Shown here in pieces: positions 16,729-25,405 of a DNA stretch of 64,000 nucleotides (its first letter is position 1; every line of letters starts with the position of its first letter). The DNA is from Winogradskya humida. GTDB taxonomy: Bacteria; Actinomycetota; Actinomycetes; Mycobacteriales; Micromonosporaceae. The stretch is taken from assembly GCF_016862215.1 (NCBI RefSeq), contig NZ_BOMN01000112.1, positions 62,001 to 126,000 of the forward strand. Direction: 5' to 3'. Made by a program: the position numbers and the translations under genes. The notes under the pieces are model-generated. The model was not told the DNA's origin. It was given only the letters and a program-made list of their open reading frames with translations, and did no database searches.

Positions 16729-17610
16729 ATGAAGATTGCCGTCTACGGCGCGGCCGGCTACCAGGGGCGTCTCGTCCTGGCCGAGCTCGCCCGCCGTGCC
16801 ATCACAGCCGTCCCGCTCGGGCGCGCGGACGCCGCCGCGACCGATCACGCGGCCCTGACCGAGGCGTTCACCGGCTCCGACGGGGTCGTCAACTGCGCCG
16901 GGCCGTTCCTGATCTCCGGGCTCGGGCCGTTGCGGGCGGCGCTGGACGCCGGAATCCCCTATGTCGACACCGCGGGCGAGCAGGCTTACCTGAGGGACAC
17001 GTACGCGTTGAGCGGTATGGGGCCCGCTGTGCCGGCAGCCACCGATGCCGGGGTGCCTACCGATCTGCTCGCCCATCTGATCGCGGACCGGTGGGGGCCG
17101 CTCGCGGATATCGCTGTCACGCACGACATCGTGGGTGGCGGCGGTGCTTCGCGGGGTTCCCTGCGGTCGCTCGCCGGGATCAGGTGGCGGCCCCGCGCCG
17201 AGGGCGACACCGGTTTCCCGCTGACCGAGGTGCTGACCATTCCGCGGCACGTCCAGGTCGGGCGGGTCGAGGGATTTGTCAGTACGGCGCTCGCGGCGGG
17301 GTTCGGCACGCCGCTGGCCGCAGGGCTGATCGAGAGCTTGCCGGAGGGGCCGGGCGAGGAGGATCGGCGACTCCAGCGTTTCCGGTACGTCGTCGACGCC
17401 CGCACCCTCGACAACCGCGAAGTACAGGGCGTCGTCGAGGGGCGGGACACGTATGGCACCACCGCCGTCATCGCCGTCGAGACGCTGCTACGGCTGACGG
17501 CTACGGAGAGGACGGGGGTGGCGGCTCCGGGCGAAGTGCTCGACGCGGCGGAGTTTCTCGGGGCGCTCAGGGCGTACGGGATAGTTCACCAGGTGACGGG
17601 CAGTTCGTAG
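16729..17610 (+). CDS. Saccharopine-dehydrogenase-like NAD(P)-binding protein
   Basis: A 293-aa protein with an N-terminal Rossmann motif 'MKIAVYGAAGYQGRLV' and the 'GVVNCAGPFLISG...YVDTAGE' segment typical of the saccharopine-dehydrogenase-like family of putative trans-acting enoyl reductases or oxidoreductases. Substrate unknown. Divergent from the AraC gene. Its 3' end overlaps the convergent P450 by 25 bp. Confidence 0.78.
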   Translation: MKIAVYGAAGYQGRLVLAELARRAITAVPLGRADAAATDHAALTEAFTGSDGVVNCAGPFLISGLGPLRAALDAGIPYVDTAGEQAYLRDTYALSGMGPAVPAATDAGVPTDLLAHLIADRWGPLADIAVTHDIVGGGGASRGSLRSLAGIRWRPRAEGDTGFPLTEVLTIPRHVQVGRVEGFVSTALAAGFGTPLAAGLIESLPEGPGEEDRRLQRFRYVVDARTLDNREVQGVVEGRDTYGTTAVIAVETLLRLTATERTGVAAPGEVLDAAEFLGALRAYGIVHQVTGSS

Positions 17611-18773
17611 ACCCCGTACACCGAGCCGTCGTGTTTGAAGGGGATCTTCTCCAGGCCGGCGGCCAGCCGCAGGGTGGGGATGCGGCGGTAGAGGGTGCTG
17701 TAGACGACCTGGAGTTCCAGGCGGGCGAGGGGCTGGCCGAGGCACTGGTGGATGCCGAAGCCGAACGCGACGTGCCGGTTGCCGGCGCGGGTCAGGTCGA
17801 GGTCGTCGGGGTTGTCGAAGATCGCGGGGTCGCGGTTGCCGATGTCGTTGGCCATGATCACGCCCTCGCCGGCGCGGATGGTCTCGCCGGCGATCTCGAT
17901 GTCCTCGACGGCCGAGCGGCGGCGGCCGTTGTGGGTGATGTTGAGGTAGCGCAGCAACTCCTCGACCGCGGACCCGACGAGCGCGGGGTCGTCCGACGAG
18001 CGCAGCAGGGCGAGCTGATCGGGGTGTTCGAGCAGCGCGGCCGTGCCCAGCGCGATCATGTTGGCAGTGGTCTCGTGCCCGGCGATCAGGAGCAGGACCC
18101 CCATGCCCGCGGCTTCGCGCCGGGTCAGCTCGCCTGCCGTGACGCGGGCGGCGAGGCCGGAGAGGACGTCCTCGGCGGGTTCGGCGGCCTTCTTGTCGAG
18201 CAGTCCGGTGAGGTATTCGTTGAGCGCCCCGAAGGACGCGCCGCGATCCTCCGGGGATACCGAGCGGCTGACCAGGTTGCGGCTGTGCGCCTGGAACAGG
18301 TCGTGGTCGGCGTAGGGGACGCCGAGCAGTTCGCAGATCACCAGGGACGGCACCGGCAGCGCGAACGCCTCGACCAGGTCGACCGGGTTCGGGCCGGCGA
18401 GCAGGTCGTCGAGGAGCGAGTCGACGATGCGCTGGACGGCGGGGCGCATGGCCGCGACGCGTTTCATCGCGAACGGGGCGGTGACCATGCGCCGCAGCCG
18501 CATGTGCTCCGGGTCGTCCATCAGGATGAAGCCGATCGAGTCGGCGCCGGGACGCAGCGGCGCCGGTGACGGATATCCGGGGCGGGTGACCACGGAGCTG
18601 AGGCGGGGGTCCTGCAGCAGGGTGCGCTGTTCGTCGTAGCGGGTGACCAGCCACGGGGTCGAGCCGTCCCAGAGCTCGACGCGGGTCAGCGGGGCCTCTT
18701 CCTGCAGGTCCTTGAGCTGCGGCGGCGGGTCGAACGGGCATGACGCTGCACGTGCCATGGGGAACGTATGCAT
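17586..18773 (-). CDS. Cytochrome P450 (CYP105-like)
   Basis: A 395-aa soluble class I P450. It has the I-helix oxygen-binding motif AGHETT (~236-241), the K-helix ExxR in 'VEELLRYL' (~268) and the heme loop 'FGFGIHQCLGQPLAR' with axial Cys ~342. Overall pattern ('FALPVPSLVICELLGVPYAD') suggests CYP105 relatives. It needs a ferredoxin and reductase, and none is adjacent. It is followed upstream by an SDR in the same direction, so the two are probably co-transcribed. Start at 18773 or 18758; the former keeps the family-typical 'FPMARA' N-terminus. Confidence 0.9.
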   Translation of the reverse strand: MHTFPMARAASCPFDPPPQLKDLQEEAPLTRVELWDGSTPWLVTRYDEQRTLLQDPRLSSVVTRPGYPSPAPLRPGADSIGFILMDDPEHMRLRRMVTAPFAMKRVAAMRPAVQRIVDSLLDDLLAGPNPVDLVEAFALPVPSLVICELLGVPYADHDLFQAHSRNLVSRSVSPEDRGASFGALNEYLTGLLDKKAAEPAEDVLSGLAARVTAGELTRREAAGMGVLLLIAGHETTANMIALGTAALLEHPDQLALLRSSDDPALVGSAVEELLRYLNITHNGRRRSAVEDIEIAGETIRAGEGVIMANDIGNRDPAIFDNPDDLDLTRAGNRHVAFGFGIHQCLGQPLARLELQVVYSTLYRRIPTLRLAAGLEKIPFKHDGSVYGVYELPVTW

Positions 18774-18806
18774 AGAAATCAGTCAACGCCCACTATATCC
18801 GGAAAG

Positions 18807-19523
18807 TCAAGCAACGGACCACCCTCCATCGCTGGGCAGCACGATCCCGTTCACGTTGGCCGAGTCGTCGCTGAGCAGCCACGTGATCGCGGCGGCGATC
18901 CGGTCCGCGGACGTCGGCGGCGGCATCGTGGCCTGCATGACCGGCCCGGCGCGGCGTCCTGCGTACGCGGAGCGCATTGATCCTTCGATGTTGGTCACCG
19001 TCGGCCCGGGCGCGACGACGTTGGCCCGCACCCCCTGCGGCCCGTGGAAGAACGCGACGCTCTTGGTGTAGCCGACCACGGCGTGCTTGGAAGCCGTGTA
19101 CGCCGCCCCGGCAGCCGACGGCCGCAGCGCCGCCTCGGACGCGACGTTGACGATCGCCCCGCCACCCGCCTCGATCATCCCCGGCAGCACCGCCCGGGTC
19201 AGCCGCATCACCGCGGTGAGATTCACGGCGAAGACCTGGTCCCAGGTGGCGTCGTCGACCTCGTCGGGCGGCAGGAACCCGTCCATGATCCCGGCGATGT
19301 TCGCCAGCCCGTGCACCGGCCCGCCGGCCGCCTCGGCGATCCGCCCGATCAGCGCGGGATCGGTGAGGTCCCCGACAACACCGTTGTCCCAGCTCGTGGC
19401 GTTGATGTCGACGGCCACGACCTTGCCGCCCCCGGCCACGATCCGGGTGGCGGTGGCATGCCCGATCCCCGAGCCGGCCCCGGTCACGATGACGGTTCTA
19501 CCCGCGAAGCGCAGTGAGTCCAC
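18807..19523 (-). CDS. Short-chain dehydrogenase/reductase (SDR)
   Basis: A 238-aa classical SDR: cofactor motif TGAGSGIG (~14-21), 'NIAGIM', catalytic Ser in 'VNVASEAAL' and YxxxK in 'YTASKHAVV'. It oxidises or reduces an alcohol/ketone pair. Head-to-head with the Baeyer-Villiger monooxygenase (99-bp gap) and upstream of the P450. In known pathways an SDR makes the ketone that a BVMO then converts to an ester; this pairing supports that order here. Confidence 0.87.
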   Translation of the reverse strand: MDSLRFAGRTVIVTGAGSGIGHATATRIVAGGGKVVAVDINATSWDNGVVGDLTDPALIGRIAEAAGGPVHGLANIAGIMDGFLPPDEVDDATWDQVFAVNLTAVMRLTRAVLPGMIEAGGGAIVNVASEAALRPSAAGAAYTASKHAVVGYTKSVAFFHGPQGVRANVVAPGPTVTNIEGSMRSAYAGRRAGPVMQATMPPPTSADRIAAAITWLLSDDSANVNGIVLPSDGGWSVA

Positions 19524-19576
19524 AAAGGGCAGCGAATCACACGATCCTGACGGGAACCTGACGTCATCCGATTTAA

Positions 19577-19590
19577 GTCAATTGCTTGAC
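19577..19590. promoter_or_regulatory. GTCAATTGCTTGAC dyad between SDR and BVMO genes
   Basis: GTCAA and TTGAC arms around a 4-base centre, in the 99-bp divergent promoter region. It could be an operator serving both directions. Arms are short, so this is tentative. Confidence 0.4.
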
Positions 19591-19622
19591 GGGTACGCCC
19601 CAAGGTCGTTTAGCTATCCCCT

Positions 19623-21389
19623 ATGTCCACATCCGACTCCCCCGACCTCGTTGCCCTCCGCGCCAAGTACCGGGCCGAGCGTGATCGCCGCATCCGCCCC
19701 GACGGCAACGCCCAGTACCAGCGCACGACCGGCGGGTTCGGCTACTACGCCACCGACCCGTACACGCCGAAGACCGAGCGTGAACCGCTGACCGACCGGG
19801 TCGAGGCCCTGGTGATCGGCGGCGGGTTCGGCGGGCTGCTGACCGGGGCACGGCTGCGCCAGGCCGGTGTCGGGAGTATCCGGATGGTCGAGGAGGCCGG
19901 TGACTTCGGCGGCACGTGGTACTGGAACCGCTATCCCGGCATCCACTGCGACATCGAGTCGTACGTGTACATGCCGTTGCTGGAGGAGGTCGGCACGGTC
20001 CCGACCATGCGGTACGCCCCCGGCGAGGAGATCCGGCAGCACGCCGTCGCCATCGCGGAACGGTTCGGCCTCTACGACGACGCCCTGTTCCACACCCGGG
20101 TCACCGAGCTGCGCTGGGACGACGACAGCGCCGAGTGGATCGTGCGGACCGACCGCGGCGACGAGACCCGCGCCCGCTACGTCATCGTCTCCAGCGGCAC
20201 GCTCACCCAGCCGAAACTGCCCGGCATCCCCGGCATCGAGAGCTTCCGGGGCCACACGTTCCACACGAGCCGCTGGGACTACGGCTACACCGGCGGCGAC
20301 CAGATCGGCGGCCTGACGAAGCTCGCGGACAAGCGGGTCGCCGTCGTCGGGACCGGCGCAACCGGCATCCAGGTCATCCCGCACCTGGCCCGCGATGCCG
20401 AGCAGTTGTACGTCTTCCAGCGCACGCCGTCCTCGGTCGACGTACGAGCCAACCGCCCGACCGACCCGGAATGGGCGAAGGCGCTGCAACCGGGCTGGCA
20501 GCAGGCGCGGATGGAGAACTTCCTGTCCATCGTCACCGGCGGCGACGCCGAGGAGGACCTGGTCGGCGACGGCTGGACCGGCACCGCGCTGCTGCAGCGC
20601 AAGATGCTGCCCGGCACCGTCCCGGCGGGCGAGGACACCAGCGAGTACGCGGACTTCGTCAAGATGAACGAGATCCGGGCCCGCGTCGACGCGGTGGTCG
20701 ACGACCCGGCCGTCGCGGAGCTGCTCAAACCCTGGTACCGCTACATGTGCAAGCGGCCCACGTTCAGCGACCTGTACCTGCAGGCGTTCAACCGGAGCAA
20801 CGTCACGCTGGTCGACACCGCGGACCACGGCGGCATCGAGCGGATGACGGAGACCTCGGTGGTCGTCGGCGGCCGGGAGTACGAGGTCGACTGCATCATC
20901 TTCGCCACCGGCTTCGAGGTCGGCATCTCCGGCATCGTGTCCGGCCGCCTGCCCGTGCACGGCCGCGGCGGGACGCAGTTGCTGCACTCGTGGGCGCAGG
21001 GGCCGCGTACGCTGCACGGCCTCTACAGCAACGGATTCCCCAACCTGTTCCACCTCGGCTCGTTGCAGAACGCCGCGTCGGTGAACTTCGTGCACGTCCT
21101 GCAGGAGCAGGCCACCCACATCGCCGCGGTCGTCGCCGCCGCCCGCGAGTCCGGGGCCGCCCGCATCGAGCCGAGCGCCGAGGCCGAGAGCGCATGGGTC
21201 GCCACCATCCGCGCGAACGCACCAAACAACTACGAGTTCCTTTCCGAGTGCACCCCCGGCTACTACAACAACGAGGGCAAACCGAGGACGGTCAGCAACG
21301 CGTACGGTCCGGGTCCCGTCGCCTTCCACGCACTGTTGCGGGAGTGGCGTGCCGGTGGCGGCCTGGACGACGTCCTGGTCACCCGGTGA
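19623..21389 (+). CDS. Flavin-dependent Baeyer-Villiger monooxygenase
   Basis: A 588-aa type I BVMO. It has the FAD motif GGGFGG (~66-71), the BVMO fingerprint FxGxxxHxxxW in 'FRGHTFHTSRWDYG' (~208-221), and the NADPH motif 'VVGTGATG' (~241-248). It inserts O2-derived oxygen next to a ketone to form an ester or lactone. First gene of a three-gene operon; its stop overlaps the next GTG start. Ketone substrate unknown; length and fingerprint suit the cyclohexanone/steroid monooxygenase class. Confidence 0.9.
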   Translation: MSTSDSPDLVALRAKYRAERDRRIRPDGNAQYQRTTGGFGYYATDPYTPKTEREPLTDRVEALVIGGGFGGLLTGARLRQAGVGSIRMVEEAGDFGGTWYWNRYPGIHCDIESYVYMPLLEEVGTVPTMRYAPGEEIRQHAVAIAERFGLYDDALFHTRVTELRWDDDSAEWIVRTDRGDETRARYVIVSSGTLTQPKLPGIPGIESFRGHTFHTSRWDYGYTGGDQIGGLTKLADKRVAVVGTGATGIQVIPHLARDAEQLYVFQRTPSSVDVRANRPTDPEWAKALQPGWQQARMENFLSIVTGGDAEEDLVGDGWTGTALLQRKMLPGTVPAGEDTSEYADFVKMNEIRARVDAVVDDPAVAELLKPWYRYMCKRPTFSDLYLQAFNRSNVTLVDTADHGGIERMTETSVVVGGREYEVDCIIFATGFEVGISGIVSGRLPVHGRGGTQLLHSWAQGPRTLHGLYSNGFPNLFHLGSLQNAASVNFVHVLQEQATHIAAVVAAARESGAARIEPSAEAESAWVATIRANAPNNYEFLSECTPGYYNNEGKPRTVSNAYGPGPVAFHALLREWRAGGGLDDVLVTR

Positions 21390-22939
21390 GCCGCTGCGGG
21401 ACGTCCGAGCCGGTGAGCAGCCGGTGGGAGATCCGCAGGATGATGCCGCCGAACCGGTTGTGGGGCTCCAACGGCGTCGCGTTCGGCCCGGACGGGCGGC
21501 TCTACATCGCGCAGTTCCTGGCCGGGCGGATCAGCGCGCTCGACCTCGCCACCGGTGACCTCGAGGACATCACCGGCGCGGACAGCCCGGTCGAGGCCCC
21601 GGACGATCTCGCGTTCGGCCCGGACGGCGCCATGTACATCGCCGACCTGGTGCCGGGCCGGGTCTGGCGGCGCACCCCCGCGGGCGACTACGACCTGGTG
21701 TCCGATTCGGTACGCGTCCCGAACGGCATCACCTGCGTCGGCGACCGCCTGTTCGTCAACGAGATGCGGATGAACGGGCGGCTGCTGGAGCTGTTTCCCG
21801 GCGGCGGCGAGCCCGTGGTGCTCACCGAGGGACTCGCGCTGGGCAACGCGATGCAGCGCGGCCCGGACGGCAATCTGTACTACCCGCACATGGTCACCGG
21901 GCAGATCTTCCGGATCTCTCCCGACGGCGGCGACCCGGAACTCGTCGAGGCCGGCGTGAGCGACCCGGTGGCCGTCCGCTTCGATCGCGGCGGTGTGCTG
22001 CAGGTGCTGTCGCGGGGCGTGAACGGGGTCGTGACCTGCGTTGATCTGTTCGGCAGCGGTGGGCGTACCGAAAAAGTCAGCAACGTAGCGGGACTGGACA
22101 ACGCGGCCTTCGACGCGGAGAACCGGATGTTCGTCTCCAGTTTCTCCACCGGCGGCGTGCTGGAGCTGCACCCCGACGGCCGCACCCGCGAGCTCGTGCC
22201 GCGCGGCCTGAGCGGCCCCTACGGCATCACCGTCGACCTGCACGGCAAGGTCCACGCCGGCGACCACTACCGGATCGCCAGCCCGCCCGACCCCGCCGAC
22301 GAGCTGCTCCATTTCGTCCACGGCATCGTCGCGGACGGCGACCTGCTCCACCTGACGTCCCAATACGGCCAGGTCAAGACATACGACCGCGGGTCACGCC
22401 AGGTGCGCACGCGGGCTTCCGGCCTCGATCAACCCCTGGGCCTATGTGTACGCGCGGACGGCGCGATTCTCGTCGCCGAAGCCGGAGCGGGCCGCGTGGT
22501 GGCGATCTCCCCGGACGACACGGTGACGCCGCTGGTGACCGATCTCGGCCATCCCGTCGACGTGGCCCTGGACGCCTCGGGGCGCCTCTACATCAGCGAT
22601 TCCGACCGCGGGGTTGTCGTTTCTTCAGGCACGGTTGTCTTCCCGGGGCTGGATTCCCCGCAGGGCATCGCCATCCGTGGTGACGAGCTGTTCGTCGTGG
22701 AAGCGGGCACGCGATCGTTGCGCGTGCTCGATCTCGTGACGGGCTCTACGCGTACCGACATCACGGATCTTGCGGTGGGGACGCCGCTCCCCCGCACCGA
22801 GCTGTTCACCAACGGCATGCCGGGCGTCCCGCAGCGGTTCGCCGGCCTCGCGGTCGCCCCCGACGGCACCCTCCACCTGGCCAACGACGGCGAAGGCACC
22901 ATCCTCTCCCTCCTGGAAAAGCCTGATGAGCACCCCTAA
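21386..22939 (+). CDS. SMP-30/gluconolactonase-like beta-propeller protein
   Basis: A 517-aa protein from a GTG overlapping the BVMO stop (GTGA); another GTG nine codons later is possible. It contains at least ten beta-propeller blades with the 'FGPDGRLYIA' / 'APDGTLHLA' pattern of SMP-30/NHL lactonases, arranged as two consecutive ~250-residue propellers. No signal peptide. Beside a BVMO, a lactone or ester hydrolase is a reasonable role (inference). It overlaps the MFS gene by 14 bp. Confidence 0.75.
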   Translation: MSRCGTSEPVSSRWEIRRMMPPNRLWGSNGVAFGPDGRLYIAQFLAGRISALDLATGDLEDITGADSPVEAPDDLAFGPDGAMYIADLVPGRVWRRTPAGDYDLVSDSVRVPNGITCVGDRLFVNEMRMNGRLLELFPGGGEPVVLTEGLALGNAMQRGPDGNLYYPHMVTGQIFRISPDGGDPELVEAGVSDPVAVRFDRGGVLQVLSRGVNGVVTCVDLFGSGGRTEKVSNVAGLDNAAFDAENRMFVSSFSTGGVLELHPDGRTRELVPRGLSGPYGITVDLHGKVHAGDHYRIASPPDPADELLHFVHGIVADGDLLHLTSQYGQVKTYDRGSRQVRTRASGLDQPLGLCVRADGAILVAEAGAGRVVAISPDDTVTPLVTDLGHPVDVALDASGRLYISDSDRGVVVSSGTVVFPGLDSPQGIAIRGDELFVVEAGTRSLRVLDLVTGSTRTDITDLAVGTPLPRTELFTNGMPGVPQRFAGLAVAPDGTLHLANDGEGTILSLLEKPDEHP

Positions 22940-24263
22940 AGCCCTCAGCGGCCTGCTGCTCGCGTTGTTCGTCTCGACGCTGAGCAGCACCGTCGTCTCC
23001 ACCGCACTGCCCCGGATGATCGGCGACCTGCACGGTACGCAGTCCCAGTACACGTGGGTGGTCACCGCGACCCTGCTCGCCGCGACCGCCGCCACCCCGA
23101 TCTGGGGCAAACTCGCCGACCTGTTCAGCAAGAAGGCCCTCGTCCAGATCGCGATCGCCGCGATGATCCCGCCCCGCGAACGCGGCCGCTACAGCGGATA
23201 CCTGAGCAGCGTCACCGCGGTCTCCACCATCGGGGGCCCCCTGCTCGGCGGCGTCATCGTCGACACGGCCTGGCTCGGCTGGCGCTGGTGCTTCTTCATC
23301 GCCATCCCGTTCGCCATAGCCGCCCTCATCCTGCTGCAGCTCACCCTGCGAATCGCCACGGTCCGCCGCGACAACGTGACAATCGACTACGCGGGCGCCA
23401 CCCTGATCACCGCAGGCGTCAGCCTCCTGCTCATCTGGATCTCCTTCGTCGACGACGCCTTCGCCTGGCTCTCCTGGCAGACTTTCGCCATGGCCGGCGG
23501 CGCCCTCACCCTGCTGCTCCTGGCCGCCTGGGTCGAAACCCGAGCCGCCGAACCCATCGTCCCGCCCCGCATCCTGCGCAGCCGCACCACCGCCCTGGCC
23601 ATCCTCGGCAGCCTCGCCGCCGGCACCGCCATGTACGGCGCCGCCGTCTTCCTCACCCAGTACTTCCAGCTCAGCCGCGGCCACACCCCCACCCAGGCCG
23701 GCCTGCTCACCATCCCGATGATGGCCGGCATCCTCATCGCCTCCATCGTCGCGGGCCGCCTGATCACCCGCACCGGCCACCTCAAACCCTTCGTGGTCAC
23801 CGGCGCGGTCTCCCTCACCACCGGCTTCGTGCTCCTCGGCCTCATAGATGTGGGTACGCCCATAGCCCTCATCGCCGTAGCAATGGTCCTGGTCGGCGCG
23901 GGCGTTGGCATGACCCTGCAAAACTTCGTCCTGGTCGTCCAGAACGTCGTCCCTCTCAGCGACATCGGCGCGGCGAGCTCCACGGTCGCCTTCTTCCGCT
24001 CCCTGGGCGGCACGATCGGCGTCGCGGTCCTGGGCGCTGTCCTCGCCCGCCAGGTCGCGTCTTCCACAGCCGCCGGCACCTCCCCCGCCACAGCCTTCGG
24101 CGACGCAACCGGCCAGGTCTTCCTGATCTCCGCCGGCGTGGCAACCCTGGGCATCGTCGCGGCGGTCCTGCTAAAACCAGTCACCCTCCGCACCAGCCTC
24201 GACGTCCCCCAGGCCGCCCCTACCCTGGATCAGGTGACAATCGGCCCCCGTCGCGAGACCTGA
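22926..24263 (+). CDS. DHA2-type MFS transporter with internal deletion
   Basis: 445 aa, starting at the ATG overlapping the upstream gene. It is an EmrB/QacA-like drug:proton antiporter ('ALPRMIGDLHGTQSQYTWVV', 'WGKLADLFSKK', 'IPPRERGRYSGYL'). Relatives have about 45-50 residues between 'LADLFSKK' and 'IPPRERGRY' covering TM3 and a signature loop with a conserved Arg. Here only about 10 residues remain, so roughly 140 bp seem deleted in frame near 23135. The reading frame is intact, but transport activity is doubtful. Probably once exported the product of the monooxygenase pathway. Confidence 0.82.
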   Translation: MSTPKALSGLLLALFVSTLSSTVVSTALPRMIGDLHGTQSQYTWVVTATLLAATAATPIWGKLADLFSKKALVQIAIAAMIPPRERGRYSGYLSSVTAVSTIGGPLLGGVIVDTAWLGWRWCFFIAIPFAIAALILLQLTLRIATVRRDNVTIDYAGATLITAGVSLLLIWISFVDDAFAWLSWQTFAMAGGALTLLLLAAWVETRAAEPIVPPRILRSRTTALAILGSLAAGTAMYGAAVFLTQYFQLSRGHTPTQAGLLTIPMMAGILIASIVAGRLITRTGHLKPFVVTGAVSLTTGFVLLGLIDVGTPIALIAVAMVLVGAGVGMTLQNFVLVVQNVVPLSDIGAASSTVAFFRSLGGTIGVAVLGAVLARQVASSTAAGTSPATAFGDATGQVFLISAGVATLGIVAAVLLKPVTLRTSLDVPQAAPTLDQVTIGPRRET

Positions 24264-24331
24264 CCCCCTCACCCGCGTCCAGGCTTCGACTACGTCAGAC
24301 GTCCTCGGGCAGACCTGCGACTGCAGGTGCT

Positions 24332-24832
24332 TCACGGCACGGGCTGGAGCTGGACGAGGACCATCCAGTTGTCGCCATCAACGCGATACGTCGCCCGCAC
24401 CCGGTACGTGCCCGGAAGCAGATCGACCACCAGATGGTTGTCGGGCTCCAACTCCGCCCCGGGCCAGGCGGAGTCGAACAACACCACCGGCCCGTCCACC
24501 ACCCAGCGGACATCCTCCCCGGCGTCCCACTCCACGCCCTCACGGACCGCCCGGCGCGCGGCGCTCACCAGATCTGCTTCCTCATACGCCGCCGCCCACC
24601 GCAGGAACAACCGCTCCGAAGGGAGGTACGTCGTCAGCGTCGGCTCATCACCCAGGACAAGCGCCTGCTCCTGACCAACAGCAACCAGGCCGAGGTAACC
24701 GTCCACCGCACACGCCCGGCCGTAGTCCCCCTCGTCCTCACCGGAATCACCACCTTCCCAGAGAGCCAGCGCTGATCGGGGAACGACAACCAACGGCCCG
24801 CCAAGCGACGAAACCCACGTATTGAGCACCAT
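24332..24832 (-). CDS. Imm21-family immunity protein
   Basis: A 166-aa protein from the ATG at 24832, with GGAGG just upstream. It matches the Imm21 pattern: 'WVSSLGGPLVVVPRSAL' at the N-terminus, 'DYGRACAVDGYLGLVAVG', 'ALVLGDEPTLTTYLP', 'FLRW', then 'VVLFDSAWPG' and 'LPGTYRVRATY' near the end. Imm21 proteins neutralise polymorphic toxins in kin competition. No cognate toxin is visible nearby. It is 14 bp behind the HTH gene, in the same operon. Confidence 0.82.
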   Translation of the reverse strand: MVLNTWVSSLGGPLVVVPRSALALWEGGDSGEDEGDYGRACAVDGYLGLVAVGQEQALVLGDEPTLTTYLPSERLFLRWAAAYEEADLVSAARRAVREGVEWDAGEDVRWVVDGPVVLFDSAWPGAELEPDNHLVVDLLPGTYRVRATYRVDGDNWMVLVQLQPVP

Positions 24833-24846
24833 GTCCTCCAGCTGCC

Positions 24847-25395
24847 TCAGTCGTCCTCTGGCAGGCCCGCGATCGCCCTCAGGTCGCCGACGGACAGGTC
24901 GAGCGCCGCCGCCAGCGCGGCCAGGTGATCCGGTCGGCGCGGCACCAGGTAACCCGCCCGCATTTTCGCCACGCTCGACTCCGCGAGGTAGCAGCGACGA
25001 GCCATGTCCCTGCGCGAAATCCCCCGCCGGTCCATCAGCGCACTGAAGATCGCCCCGAACGGGTGCGGATCGCTGTCCCGGATCGGTGGCCCGATGACCG
25101 TGTCCCCCACCCGCACCTCGAACCGGTCCAGGTGCGGCCCCGCCACCCGCGCGAAGACCGACACCGGCAGCGTCTCCCCCGCCTCCCGACCGAGCACCCC
25201 ACTGATGGTCACGTGGTGCAGCCACCCGTTGATCTCCCGGTCCTGCACCTCCCGGATCTCAGTGACCCGCCAGGAGCGGTCCCACCAGGCCCATCGCCCC
25301 ACGCGCTCGTTCAGGAGCGCCACCAGAGTCTCCCGGTAGCCGTCGTCCTTGTTGACCAGTGCGCCAACCTGGGCGGGAGTCAGCTCATCATTCAC
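24847..25395 (-). CDS. Protein with C-terminal XRE-like HTH
   Basis: A 182-aa protein beginning at the GTG at 25395 ('VNDELTPAQVGALV'). The N-terminal ~115 residues are a mostly beta domain I cannot name. The C-terminal ~60 residues are an HTH_XRE-like fold ('IFSALMDRRGISRRDMARRC', then 'HLAALAAALDLSVGDL'). It sits in one minus-strand run with DUF4259, an unknown gene and Imm21, so it may be a regulator of an immunity locus. Confidence 0.7.
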   Translation of the reverse strand: MNDELTPAQVGALVNKDDGYRETLVALLNERVGRWAWWDRSWRVTEIREVQDREINGWLHHVTISGVLGREAGETLPVSVFARVAGPHLDRFEVRVGDTVIGPPIRDSDPHPFGAIFSALMDRRGISRRDMARRCYLAESSVAKMRAGYLVPRRPDHLAALAAALDLSVGDLRAIAGLPEDD

Positions 25396-25405
25396 TCGTA
25401 ACAGC

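Noticed and set aside
18806..19590. Shared TTGCTTGAC motif between the P450 and BVMO promoters
   Set aside because: The copy near the P450 codes for the last residues and stop of the SDR, so the match is probably chance.
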